DNA from: Rickettsiales bacterium
GTDB lineage: Bacteria > Bacteroidota > Bacteroidia > Cytophagales > Cyclobacteriaceae
NCBI GenBank assembly: GCA_002729235.1
Contig: PBTY01000084.1
Location: forward strand, 32,587 to 77,533
Direction: 5' to 3'
Length of the DNA stretch: 44,947 nt
Below are positions 18,346 through 28,012 of this stretch, piece after piece. The notes under the pieces were generated by a model. The model saw nothing but the letters and a program-made list of their open reading frames with translations, did not search any database and was not told where the DNA came from. The translations under genes and the position numbers were made by a program. The stretch's first letter is position 1. Every line of letters begins with the position of its first letter.

Positions 18346-19938
18346 TTATTTATTCTCAATTAGGGTGAAGTATGGCAATGTTTCTAAAGTCACGTCCACA
18401 ATCACTTTTTTACCCCCTTTATAGATTTTCCCATTAAATGCCTTCCATTTTCCTGATGGCAAGTTCACCTCATGTTTAGTTATTCCTTGCTCCTGGACAG
18501 GAGCTACTAAAAGTTTATCTCCCAGTAAAAATTGATCTGTTATCTTTTGAAACCCTTGATTGGGGTATACATAATCCATCGTGCGAACAATTGGCTCGCC
18601 TGACTCGGCCGACTCCTTTGCCAATTGCATGATAAGCTCTGTGAACGAATCCCTTATCTTCACCGCATCCATACAGGCATCAAAGTGACTATCGTCCAGA
18701 ATTCTCCAGGGTGCAACAGAAAACTGCATCATAGGCATAAGAGCGTGACATTGAGCAGACCGCACAATGAGTTCCTGATCAATTTTACTATCCCCCAGAA
18801 ACGAAGAAAACTCTCCTCCTCCGATCATATCAGGGCAGGTAAAGTTGTATCCAGACAAACCCTGAACCAGGATATCTGGTACTAACTTGATTAAGTCTTC
18901 CCAGTTGTGCGCTTTGTCTCTTAACCTGTTCACAATAGGTTGACCTGCCATCTGCCACATAGCACGGTACTCGTTAAGTGGATAATCCAAACCTATTTCT
19001 GCATATGCTTTGCATTGCTGCTGCGGAGATGCAGGATCTTCACCCGAATAGCAATTCACATAATGTTCGAAATCACCAGCATCGAACTTGAAGCCATCCA
19101 CTCCATAAGTATTTTGAAGATAATCCAACTGCTCTTTGAACCAATCTGCAGCTCCTTGCTTCGATAGATCCAGGATACCGCTGGCACCGTTCCACCACCG
19201 TACAATTGCAGGCAAGCCACTCTCCTCCATAAGCAGCAAGTCTTTGGAAGCCAGATAGCGATATTCCTCACTATCAGGACTGACCATAGGACATACCCAA
19301 AGCATCACTTTGAATCCCATTTGATGAAGTGAATCCATCATTTTCTTTGGATTGGTGAATCTAGTAGCCTTAAAATCCCACTTGCCATAGTCCTGCTGCC
19401 AGTTGTCATCAATCATGAGTACCCCAGGAGGAAAACCATTTTTGATGATCTGATTGGCATATTCATAAATATCCTCCTCGTTTTGATCATACATCAATTC
19501 GATCCAGGTATTGTATTGTGGAGCTGAGAATAATAACTCATCAGGCATCTGACCCGTTGCAGGAAACCAATTTTCTGAAGCATAAAGAAATGCTTCCTTT
19601 AATGTCTTACCTACCTTCTTGTAGATGATGGTTGATGAGCTTGATTCAACCATTAGTTGATTGTTGCTTAGAGATATCTTAAAGGGTTCTTCTGACCAAA
19701 CCACTTCCCCTGCACTAGAAAGCATCAATGATTGTACCTGATTTCCATAATTGTCATTCAAGTCTGCTACATATCCATTTTGCAGAGGCATCAATTGGCC
19801 ATGATTGGAGATTCCACTCCACCAGGCTACGCCATCCTTAACTTCTATTTTTACCTGATCGGTGGCTTCCTGAGCCACAACTGAATAATGAAAAATGAAA
19901 AAGGCACTCAATACCCATACTAGTCGAAATACTTTCAT
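18346..19938 (-). CDS. Glycoside hydrolase family 31 (alpha-galactosidase-like branch)
   Basis: Secreted alpha-glycosidase of 530 residues with a signal peptide ending near VVAQ (20-23). A short N-terminal beta domain leads into a TIM barrel with VLMIDDNWQQDYGKWDF (173-189), the nucleophile region DGFKFDAGD (Asp286) and the acid/base region CPDMIGGG (Asp370). The FKFDAG form of the nucleophile motif, rather than the alpha-glucosidase WxDMNE type, matches the branch that includes MYORG and bacterial GH31 alpha-galactosidases, so alpha-galactosidase is the best guess. Its start overlaps the Pectate_lyase_3 gene by 4 bases. Together with GH2 it suggests a galactose-containing substrate. Confidence 0.85.
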   Translation of the reverse strand: MKVFRLVWVLSAFFIFHYSVVAQEATDQVKIEVKDGVAWWSGISNHGQLMPLQNGYVADLNDNYGNQVQSLMLSSAGEVVWSEEPFKISLSNNQLMVESSSSTIIYKKVGKTLKEAFLYASENWFPATGQMPDELLFSAPQYNTWIELMYDQNEEDIYEYANQIIKNGFPPGVLMIDDNWQQDYGKWDFKATRFTNPKKMMDSLHQMGFKVMLWVCPMVSPDSEEYRYLASKDLLLMEESGLPAIVRWWNGASGILDLSKQGAADWFKEQLDYLQNTYGVDGFKFDAGDFEHYVNCYSGEDPASPQQQCKAYAEIGLDYPLNEYRAMWQMAGQPIVNRLRDKAHNWEDLIKLVPDILVQGLSGYNFTCPDMIGGGEFSSFLGDSKIDQELIVRSAQCHALMPMMQFSVAPWRILDDSHFDACMDAVKIRDSFTELIMQLAKESAESGEPIVRTMDYVYPNQGFQKITDQFLLGDKLLVAPVQEQGITKHEVNLPSGKWKAFNGKIYKGGKKVIVDVTLETLPYFTLIENK

Positions 19939-22229
19939 TTAGGATTGCCTCTTTTGTATAAACTAAACTGACCTGTTCCGTTGATCCTGACTTCTCCTGA
20001 CGGCACATCAGGTTTCTCGTGAACGATGTTCCATCCCAATGGATTATTACCTGATGTTAGTGCCGTATAAGACTTTAAGCCCTTGTGTTGTGGGTTAATA
20101 TTGGCTAACAAATAGTCATCGCTGGAGGTAATATTGAATATAGAATATCCAGGTCGAGGCATTGCCAGGCCAGCATACCCAAAGACCCGAAATTGGCTGC
20201 TATTTTTAATCAAATAGACCCCATAATCTCCTTCAGATTTAGCACCGAATATGTCTATATTCCTAGAGTCCACGATCTCTACCATAGCAGTGCTCCGTGC
20301 ATGCTGGGGTTCCAACATGTAAAAGCTTAGCGGCTGACTGGTCCCTTCAATTTTGATATGGCGATAATCAGGTCCCATGCTCCACCACTGAACAAAGGAA
20401 CTATTGAACCATTTGCCTCCTCCTGAATTCGAAATTAGGACCATCGGATATCCCATAACAGGTGCGGCGGGGTGCCAATGCTCCTTAAAGTACTCAACAT
20501 CACGAACTACTGAATTGGCTCCAGCCTTCCAATGAATTGCTGAAACGCAAGGGTTAAGAATAGGAATAGCCAATCTCAAAAAAGCCAGTACGGTCTCCGC
20601 ATTTGGATCATCCACTGTCGTAATTAAAGGTTGAGGATGGTCTGCATCATCAAAAACATCGCTATCCGCTGCGGCAGTAATGACAGTCTGTACATTACCA
20701 ACTCCAATCAATTTATTTTTAGCCCCTAAGACAAGAGATTTTGAAATGGCGAAAACCCCTTTGGGGAGGAAGACAATCTTGTGCTCATCCAGGGCTCTTT
20801 GGATCGCGTCAGCATCATCAGTCACACCATCTCCTTTGGCAAAATATGGTGCCTCTTTCACATTTACTGCTCCTTTAGAAAGCCTGGACGGAAAAGGCTT
20901 AGCCCAGTCGTGTTGGTCAACAAATTGCTCCAAACTCTGAGGAGCAGACTCAGTAACGTTCACCACAGACTCATCACTTTTCCGCCCATCAACCCAAAGT
21001 ACATCTGTCCAGATAGTACTGTCAGGCTGCTTTCCTTGTAGGTAAGAAGAAGTACCGGCAAAAACTTCAATATGCAACCAACCCTCAGGGTTACCTGGCA
21101 ACATTTGATGATCTTTTATTTCAATTGCTTTCTGTGCATTTTCTATGTAGACATTGCTGACTACTATTGAATGATTACCTGATATAGCAGGCTCATCCCC
21201 AGTGTTTTTCATGATGGCATCAACAACGTTCAGCGATCCATCCCATTTAAGTTCAATGGAACAATCGGACTGAATCCCAGCTCCTTCGATGTAAGCTCCA
21301 ACAATCGTTAGTGGTCCTCTTCCATCAAATAGAATGGCTTTTTTCTCCTGGTTAATCAGCTTTAGCGAACTAACTTCCGGAGATGGCTGGCTTCCTTTCC
21401 ATCGATGCTTATTCTTAATATACAATCCGTATTGTCCACCATCCACAGTAATTCCGTGCATAGATCCACCGCTTCCCGGAGCATTTTGCAATCCGGCAAA
21501 AGCACCTGTTGCTTTGATGTTAATATCTTCAATGGCTGAATTTTCAGCTCCCTGGTGATTGATTGCTACTGCTCCTGAGTTTCCCTTTCCCAGATCAAAA
21601 TCAATATCAATAATCTTTTGATTAAAATTGATATTGCTTTGAGGCTTCGCAGGATCAATATTTCTGCCGGACTCTCGTCTCGCCCAAAAATGAACAACCG
21701 GTTTAGGGTTATCAGGGTCATTGAATCCTTCAGAATTATCTGCTAAAATCAGTTTTGCTCTACCTCCTTCAGAGGGTCCTATTAAAACACATGGAAACTC
21801 TGACGAAGCATATTGAACGTAGGGATCGGCAGATCCATCATAAAACCAATGATCCCATTCCACAGAACCCTGGACTCCAAAAATGGTATTGGAAATCAGA
21901 TACTCACCAGCAGGTAAGAATGTAACCACCCTACCATCTCTTGCGTCCTTTATGGCTCTTTGGATAGCTTCCGTTGCATCTTTTTGACCAGTTGGGTCAG
22001 CATGATAAGGTGCAAGTGTCACATCCAAATAACCATTCTTTAGAAGACTTTGATCCTCGTATTTGCTTAGGTGTTCATTTGCCCGCTCGATTACGTCTGA
22101 CTCTTTTCGAGTCAACGTATCCTGATCAGGTAGTTGATGGATGCAAGATTGCAAAAGTGCACCTATGTTAATAGTAAGAATTATTCGCCTAAGGGTAATC
22201 TTCATATAAATTCTGTGAAATGGGATCAA
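19935..22229 (-). CDS. Lipoprotein with two Pectate_lyase_3-type beta-helix domains
   Basis: 764-residue lipoprotein (LLQSC, Cys29; Met9 is the likelier start). It contains two copies of the Pectate_lyase_3 entry motif: YHADPTGQKDATEAIQRAIK (about 74-93) and YFAKGDGVTDDADAIQRALD, each followed by FLPAGEYLIS or FLPKGVFAIS and right-handed beta-helix coils. A double beta-helix of this kind occurs in GH55 glucanases and several polysaccharide lyases or hydrolases, but I see no motif placing it in one characterised family. In this PUL it is a candidate endo-acting enzyme or epimerase on the polysaccharide backbone. It overlaps GH31 by 4 bases and follows the beta-helix lipoprotein by 19 bp. Confidence 0.75.
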   Translation of the reverse strand: MIPFHRIYMKITLRRIILTINIGALLQSCIHQLPDQDTLTRKESDVIERANEHLSKYEDQSLLKNGYLDVTLAPYHADPTGQKDATEAIQRAIKDARDGRVVTFLPAGEYLISNTIFGVQGSVEWDHWFYDGSADPYVQYASSEFPCVLIGPSEGGRAKLILADNSEGFNDPDNPKPVVHFWARRESGRNIDPAKPQSNINFNQKIIDIDFDLGKGNSGAVAINHQGAENSAIEDINIKATGAFAGLQNAPGSGGSMHGITVDGGQYGLYIKNKHRWKGSQPSPEVSSLKLINQEKKAILFDGRGPLTIVGAYIEGAGIQSDCSIELKWDGSLNVVDAIMKNTGDEPAISGNHSIVVSNVYIENAQKAIEIKDHQMLPGNPEGWLHIEVFAGTSSYLQGKQPDSTIWTDVLWVDGRKSDESVVNVTESAPQSLEQFVDQHDWAKPFPSRLSKGAVNVKEAPYFAKGDGVTDDADAIQRALDEHKIVFLPKGVFAISKSLVLGAKNKLIGVGNVQTVITAAADSDVFDDADHPQPLITTVDDPNAETVLAFLRLAIPILNPCVSAIHWKAGANSVVRDVEYFKEHWHPAAPVMGYPMVLISNSGGGKWFNSSFVQWWSMGPDYRHIKIEGTSQPLSFYMLEPQHARSTAMVEIVDSRNIDIFGAKSEGDYGVYLIKNSSQFRVFGYAGLAMPRPGYSIFNITSSDDYLLANINPQHKGLKSYTALTSGNNPLGWNIVHEKPDVPSGEVRINGTGQFSLYKRGNPK

Positions 22230-22248
22230 TGATTATTGTTTCTAATTG

Positions 22249-24231
22249 TTAATGAAAGCCAATTTCTAATACTGGTCGGAATTCGACGGTTGCATGCTCG
22301 CTAGATGCGTAATCGATTCTACTAGTTGTACCCGAAGCATCCAAAACGATAGAATATGTACCGTCAGATGATACAAAGTCAGGAGATAGCTCTACTTCCA
22401 CATATTCTCCAACCGCCACGTGAGCGAAATTTCCAACGGTAGTTTCTCCTGCTGGCATGTTGTTCCAGGTAATACTGGATTCACTCCAATCATTTGGTAT
22501 ACTCTGCACCAACGAAGTACCTGCAGCCTCTCCTCTTAGAACATAGAGTTTCAACTTAACACTTGCAACAGTGCCTGATATTCCAGAAACATCAAATTTC
22601 AAGAATGGGGTTTTTCTAAAACCTATTGCTGCATTTGACTGTAAATTGTTGGCATTCGGATAACTGTTGTCTGGTTGGCCTTCATTGGTATAGGTGTCTT
22701 CTACAGAAACAAAGCTCACGTAAGTCAAATCCAACTCATCATCTCCTTCACAGGCCGACTTTCCTTTCTGACCGAAAAATTTCAATGCACCTAAATCAGG
22801 TTTCGCGTCATTTTCTCGATTGTCGGCATCTCGTCTCACCTCATCCAAAATCATTGCTGCATCAATTCCAGGTGACTCTGTAGTCAATCGGAAGAAGTCA
22901 TAGGCCAACTCCCCAGCAGCAGTACTACCAACCATGGCCAATGCAGGATCGCATACGATATCTCCTTCTCCAGAGAAAGCAGGACCAACTTCGGCAGACC
23001 AGTTATTGTGTGAGAAAGAATAGCCATCAGAACTACCGGTAATTACCGGTCCGAAACTTTCAAAATAGACGACATTGTTGATGATTCTGGAGTTTTCAAT
23101 AATGGCACTACCTCTCAATAAAATACCATTACTTTGATTTCCAGATTCGCCTTCCAAGGTATTGATAATCGTATTGTTGGCAATCAAAATATTATCGGCT
23201 CCGTCAACTCCCCAAATCCCAATCGCTGTTGCCTGATTGTAGATCATGTTATTGGAAACTACCACATTGGATGTGTGATTGTCAATCGCCCAAGGCTCAT
23301 CGTTTAAGATAATTCCAGGAGAAGGTTGTGGAGGGTTGTTATCAGCATATCTCCAAAACAAAGTATTGTCCGTGGCGTAGCTTATATTACCATTCAACAA
23401 GGTGTATTGGGAGTTATCAAGGTACAGGTTAACAGCCCAGTTATCATAAGAGATATTGTTTTCAATAGTGGAATAACTTGATCTCAAATCATCAAATCCT
23501 TCACCATAGTTTTGGTAAATACGATTGTTTCGAATAATGGAGTTCGTAGACTCTACATTGTTAAGAGCTGGTGACCAGGTCTCCTTTCTACGATTTGGAG
23601 GCGCATTACTATAAGCATTCTCCCAAATTTCACAGTTCTCTACAGTGACTGATTCGCTTCTGAGTACATGAACCCCGGCATTCCAGTTGTGAAATGCTTC
23701 CAGCCCCTCTAATACGACACCTACCGCATCTACAACAGCAACCCCTCTACCCTTAGAGTACTGAATGATCAAGTCCTTTACTTCAATATAGGAGCCAGTG
23801 ATATCGATCATACCATTGTATTTGACACCCGGATATTCACCAACTGGTAATGTGCTCTCACCATCGATGATCACGGTCTCTTCAGGGTATCCCATCAAGA
23901 TAATAGGATCTTTTGCAGTACCAGATTGCTGGATTGTTACTTCCTGATGGTAAGATCCCTCTCTAACGATTACTTTATCACCAGGTACTGCCAAATCAAT
24001 TGCATGCTGTATTGTCGCAAAAGGATAATCGACAGTACCGTCATTGGAGTCATCTCCATCTACTGCCACATAATATTTGTTACCATTTCCTGAATTGAGG
24101 TTTGCCTCACTAGCGACATCTATTATCTCATTTCCAGAGGTCATCTGAGTAGTATTGCAGCTACTCATTCCAACAAGGAAGAATAGGATCAATGCCTGAA
24201 TCATATAAATAGGTTTATTAAAGTTTTTCAT
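22249..24231 (-). CDS. Beta-helix lipoprotein with C-terminal CBM96/DNRLRE-like module (copy B)
   Basis: 660-residue lipoprotein (GMSSC, Cys25). A DUF1565-like opening (YYVAVDGDDSNDGTVDYPFA) leads into a right-handed parallel beta-helix (about 80-460). The C-terminal module (about 510-660; FLKFDVSGISGTVASVKLKL, WSESSITWNNMP) is of the CBM96/DNRLRE kind, a type shown to bind alginate in other proteins. The neighbour at 24246-26156 has the same architecture and very similar helix core. Shared polar motifs on successive coils (EGFDDLRS, DNWAVNLYLDNSQ, PSPGIILNDE, GIWGVDGADN) suggest a conserved active-site groove. I do not recognise an established lyase or hydrolase family; it is a candidate depolymerase. 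Confidence 0.75.
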   Translation of the reverse strand: MKNFNKPIYMIQALILFFLVGMSSCNTTQMTSGNEIIDVASEANLNSGNGNKYYVAVDGDDSNDGTVDYPFATIQHAIDLAVPGDKVIVREGSYHQEVTIQQSGTAKDPIILMGYPEETVIIDGESTLPVGEYPGVKYNGMIDITGSYIEVKDLIIQYSKGRGVAVVDAVGVVLEGLEAFHNWNAGVHVLRSESVTVENCEIWENAYSNAPPNRRKETWSPALNNVESTNSIIRNNRIYQNYGEGFDDLRSSYSTIENNISYDNWAVNLYLDNSQYTLLNGNISYATDNTLFWRYADNNPPQPSPGIILNDEPWAIDNHTSNVVVSNNMIYNQATAIGIWGVDGADNILIANNTIINTLEGESGNQSNGILLRGSAIIENSRIINNVVYFESFGPVITGSSDGYSFSHNNWSAEVGPAFSGEGDIVCDPALAMVGSTAAGELAYDFFRLTTESPGIDAAMILDEVRRDADNRENDAKPDLGALKFFGQKGKSACEGDDELDLTYVSFVSVEDTYTNEGQPDNSYPNANNLQSNAAIGFRKTPFLKFDVSGISGTVASVKLKLYVLRGEAAGTSLVQSIPNDWSESSITWNNMPAGETTVGNFAHVAVGEYVEVELSPDFVSSDGTYSIVLDASGTTSRIDYASSEHATVEFRPVLEIGFH

Positions 24232-24245
24232 GGTTTCTTAATGCT

Positions 24246-26156
24246 TTAGTTATTGGGGTCGTATAAAATTTTCAATCTTGGTTTACTGGCTCCTGTTGCA
24301 TATTCTCTGGAGGCATAGTCAATGCGACCATTGGTACTATTGCCAATGACAACAAAGGAATAAGTGCCATTACCTGTGACGAATGAGGTACTTATCGGCA
24401 CTTCCACCGTAGAACCAGTATCCTCATGATCAAAAGAACCAACAGAACCTGTTGTTGAAGGCATATTACTCCAGGTGATATCTGTTTCCGTCCAGCTGTT
24501 TGAAGTACTGTAAACAGTAGATGTACCACTGGTTCCAGTGCCGCTATCCACATACAATTTCAGGGTGGCACTTAGAACTGTTCCACTTACTGAACCTGTC
24601 CAGAACTTTAGGAATGGATATTTCCGGTATGAAGTAGAAGAGTTGGAATTGACAGTAGTCTCAGTTCCTTTATTAGAAGAAGCTTGAGCTTCTACTGTAT
24701 AAGAATCCATAAAGGCAACTGCTTCTGTGAAATCTCCAATCTCGTGAGCACCCATATCTGGAGTCGAACTTCTGTCATTTTCGTAGTAGTCTTCTGGTAC
24801 TTCAGTAAGCTCCTGGGCTGCATCTATAACCGGAGACTCCTCTGTCAACTCGAAGTATCCACTGGTCAACTGTCCTGCTCCAGTATTTCCACTTAAGCTC
24901 AACATTGGGTTGCCTACCACATCACCAGTTCCTTGAAATTCGGAATCCACCGATGAGGACCAACTGTTGTAAGAGAATGTCACACCTGTATCATCACCAG
25001 TGATAAGATCACCAGAATTGGTATGGTAGACAATGTTATTGGTCACCACAGAGTTGGTGATAACAGCAGCATCTTTAATCTGTATTCCTAAACAAGCATT
25101 TCCAGTAGATCCTGTTTTGGTATTAATGATGGTATTGTTTGCAATGAGCAAGTTGTCATTGTCATCAACTCCCCATACGCCAATTGCCTCGCTCGTATTA
25201 AAGATCAGGTTATTGATGATCGTCTGATCACTTCCATCATGGTTGTTACTATAACTCTCATCATTAACTATGATCCCGGGAGAAGGTCGTGGAGGAGTTT
25301 CATCATTAAATCGCCAAAACGTGGTATTTCCAGTCGCATAGGCAATATTATTTTGGAGCGTACTGTTTTGTGAGTTATCCAGGTAATAGTTAATTGCCCA
25401 GTTATCATAAGCCACATTATTCTCAATGATGGTGTTTTCAGATCGTAGATCATCAATGCCTTCACCATGATTGTTGCGAGAAGTATTGCCTCGTATTATC
25501 GTGTTGGTAGATTCAACATTCACAAAAGCTGCTGGCCATCCAGAGATATCATGATTGACATTGGTACGGCAATTTTGAAAGACGGTACAGCCTTCCACCA
25601 GAACATTGTTACTCGTTAAAATATGGATGCCAGACCCCAGGTTATAGCTTGTCTCAATGTTGTATAAATAAACATTGGACGCATTGTTTACCTGCATGCC
25701 TCTTCCCAGGGAGTTCTTGATTTTGATATCATGAACTTCCACATAGTCACCAACAACTCTAAATAAAGGCGAACTCAGGCCACTTGGAATACTATTCTGT
25801 CCATCAATAATGGCCGTTTCGCCTGGCTGGGAAGCGATAACAATATGATTAGATGAAGTACCATCATATCCTGCCCAGACAGTTTCATGATAAGTACCTC
25901 CTCTTAGAAAAACCGCGTCCCCGGGACCTGCTGCATCCACTCCATCTTGAATGGAATTGAATGGACTGGAGTAAGAACCGTCTCCTCCTGATGCCGCACC
26001 AGATTGCACGTAATATGCCGTACCACTATAGCTTATAGTAGTTGGCATCTCTTTGAATTCTATCGAATCTAATTCTGCTGTCTCGCAACTACCAAGTATT
26101 AAATTGACCAGTAGAAACAAAAGAGTAACTCTTGAAATTGTAACATGTGATTTCAT
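24246..26156 (-). CDS. Beta-helix lipoprotein with C-terminal CBM96/DNRLRE-like module (copy A)
   Basis: 636-residue lipoprotein (LILGSC, Cys24), paralogue of the gene 14 bp downstream. Same order: signal, DUF1565-like start (YYVQSGAASGGDGSYSSPFN), parallel beta-helix, then a beta-sandwich module (about 485-636; FLKFWTGSVSGTVLSATLKL, WTETDITWSNMP). Helix-core motifs match copy B closely (EGIDDLRS, DNWAINYYLDNSQ, PSPGIIVNDE, GVWGVDDNDNLLIANNTIIN), whereas the N-terminal linker and the carbohydrate-binding module have diverged, suggesting an older duplication kept for different specificities. First enzyme gene after SusD. The catalytic role is inferred, not shown. Confidence 0.75.
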   Translation of the reverse strand: MKSHVTISRVTLLFLLVNLILGSCETAELDSIEFKEMPTTISYSGTAYYVQSGAASGGDGSYSSPFNSIQDGVDAAGPGDAVFLRGGTYHETVWAGYDGTSSNHIVIASQPGETAIIDGQNSIPSGLSSPLFRVVGDYVEVHDIKIKNSLGRGMQVNNASNVYLYNIETSYNLGSGIHILTSNNVLVEGCTVFQNCRTNVNHDISGWPAAFVNVESTNTIIRGNTSRNNHGEGIDDLRSENTIIENNVAYDNWAINYYLDNSQNSTLQNNIAYATGNTTFWRFNDETPPRPSPGIIVNDESYSNNHDGSDQTIINNLIFNTSEAIGVWGVDDNDNLLIANNTIINTKTGSTGNACLGIQIKDAAVITNSVVTNNIVYHTNSGDLITGDDTGVTFSYNSWSSSVDSEFQGTGDVVGNPMLSLSGNTGAGQLTSGYFELTEESPVIDAAQELTEVPEDYYENDRSSTPDMGAHEIGDFTEAVAFMDSYTVEAQASSNKGTETTVNSNSSTSYRKYPFLKFWTGSVSGTVLSATLKLYVDSGTGTSGTSTVYSTSNSWTETDITWSNMPSTTGSVGSFDHEDTGSTVEVPISTSFVTGNGTYSFVVIGNSTNGRIDYASREYATGASKPRLKILYDPNN

Positions 26157-26272
26157 CTCATTTTTGGTTTTATTTCACATAACTGATAGAAATAAATAAA
26201 ATACACCTGTACTCAACTCTTAGGAGCAAGCTCATTCGAGGGTTAATAAAAGGGTGATAAGGATGAATTCTT

Positions 26273-26298
26273 GTCCCTCCATTAAGAAATGAAGGGAC
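26273..26298 (-). promoter_or_regulatory. Hairpin in the SusD to beta-helix gap
   Basis: GTCCCT-C-CATT and AATG-A-AGGGAC form a stem of 10 pairs with one C/A mismatch around an AAGA loop, 20 bp after the SusD stop and within the 161-bp gap before the enzyme genes. No T-run follows on the minus strand, so it is more likely an mRNA-processing or stability element than a full terminator. Confidence 0.4.
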
Positions 26299-26317
26299 TA
26301 AAATTCAATCGTAAGGG

Positions 26318-27988
26318 TTAATCCCAATTAGGATTTTGCACTAGATTTTCATTCAATGAAATTTCATTTAATGGTAGGGGCCACAAATAATGTTTCGTTG
26401 CATCAAACGTTCTGTTTGATGCCGGTTCAACAATGATGACACTATCTCCATCCAGGTTCAACTCTGATGGTGTGATGGAGGTATACTCTGCATTGAAAAA
26501 TCTTACTCCCTTTATTGCTTGAGGGAGTAGATCTTCTGCAGTCTTCCATCTGATCAAATCATCATATCTAAATCCTTCCATTGCTAGTTCCACACGTCTT
26601 TCTCTTCTAATTTCCTCTTTCATATTGAGGCCATTAGCAGTTACGAAAGCGTTGGTAAGGGAAGGCATTTGCACGCGGGCTCTTAATAAATTGATTGAAG
26701 CATTTAATTCACTGTCTGTGATTGTTCCATTCAATTCGTATGTAGCCTCTGCATAATTCAGCAACACCTCTGCATATCGCATGATCATAAGATCCAGATG
26801 GCGTTGGTTATCGATTTCGAAAAATTTCTCCACATGATATCCAGTTAATGCAACGATTTGTGGTGTATAGGCTACATTATCCAGGAAGTACATATCACCA
26901 GGCTTTACTATCGTGCCATCCAATCTTGGATCTCTATCTTGAAACTCTGAACTAACATTTTGCTGACCTTGATACAATGGAGACTGATCAATAGGCAGTC
27001 CATCTGTACACAAATAATCGTCTACTAGCGAACGTGTGGCTGCTAATTCACCATTGCTTACTTGCTGTGATGTATATATAATGTTAACAGAGTTCTCCAT
27101 ATTGAACCCATAGATATAAGCCCACATTGTTTCAGGATTGCTTGAACCTTCTCCTTCACCTTTGAATAAGACATCATAACTATCAACACCATAAGCATCG
27201 AAAAGTGAGTATTCACCACTATTCATCACCTCTAATGCAGCTGCTCTGGCAATCCCGAGATGGTAGTCCTCATCGTGATTGATGTTTCCAGTACCATGAT
27301 ACTTTAATCTGGTACCTTCGTACAATCCCACTCTTGATTTCATGGCCATAGCAGTTCCGCTACTAACTCTCCCATAATCAACACCCTCAGATCTAAGTGG
27401 AAGATTGTCGGCGGCATAATCCAGATCTTCATAAACCTGATCTAGCACAACCTCTCTTGCAGTTCGTGCACTGAAAAGCTCCGCATCATCCGTATCAAGT
27501 GTCTTTAATATCAACGGCACATCACCGTATCGTCTCACCAAATCAAAATACCCGTAAGCTCGAAAATACCTTGCCTCTGCTAGAGAAACCCTTACCAGGG
27601 ATTCACTGATACCAGTTTCTTCTGCTTTTTCAAGTATTTTGTTGGCTGCTCGAATTAATGTATAATTATCTGCCCATGTCTGATATATCTGATCAGTCAT
27701 GAATGTTCCATTTCCAGTTGGAAGAAAGGTTCCGTTACTAACTGGATTAAATGCGAGTCCTACTGCATTATCCGACATGTTATCAGCATAAAGCTGATAA
27801 TCTTCATCGTACCATTCGCGATGCGATGCGCGATACAGATAATTTGCCGCCTGTTCAAAATCATTTTCTGTCTGCCAGTATACTGCATCAGTAAGGTCTG
27901 ACTCTGGAAATCGATCCAAATCGCAAGACCAGAAAGCAGCAGCTAGAAATGTCATCCAAGTATATTTTTTGAAAGTATTCATTTTCAT
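26318..27988 (-). CDS. SusD/RagB-family glycan-binding lipoprotein
   Basis: Outer-membrane surface lipoprotein of 556 residues (FWSC, Cys22) that acts as the lid of the SusC transporter and captures oligosaccharides. Visible traits are DLDRFPESDLTDAVYWQTEN after the lipobox, TPR-like alpha-helical repeats (ILEKAEETGISESLVRVSLAEARYFRAYGYFDLVRRYGD region) and the RERRVELAMEGFRYDDLIRW motif typical of SusD C-terminal halves. It is 24 bp downstream of SusC. Which sugar it binds is not evident. Confidence 0.95.
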   Translation of the reverse strand: MKMNTFKKYTWMTFLAAAFWSCDLDRFPESDLTDAVYWQTENDFEQAANYLYRASHREWYDEDYQLYADNMSDNAVGLAFNPVSNGTFLPTGNGTFMTDQIYQTWADNYTLIRAANKILEKAEETGISESLVRVSLAEARYFRAYGYFDLVRRYGDVPLILKTLDTDDAELFSARTAREVVLDQVYEDLDYAADNLPLRSEGVDYGRVSSGTAMAMKSRVGLYEGTRLKYHGTGNINHDEDYHLGIARAAALEVMNSGEYSLFDAYGVDSYDVLFKGEGEGSSNPETMWAYIYGFNMENSVNIIYTSQQVSNGELAATRSLVDDYLCTDGLPIDQSPLYQGQQNVSSEFQDRDPRLDGTIVKPGDMYFLDNVAYTPQIVALTGYHVEKFFEIDNQRHLDLMIMRYAEVLLNYAEATYELNGTITDSELNASINLLRARVQMPSLTNAFVTANGLNMKEEIRRERRVELAMEGFRYDDLIRWKTAEDLLPQAIKGVRFFNAEYTSITPSELNLDGDSVIIVEPASNRTFDATKHYLWPLPLNEISLNENLVQNPNWD

Positions 27989-28012
27989 GTAATGTTTTAA
28001 GTCCTACAGATT

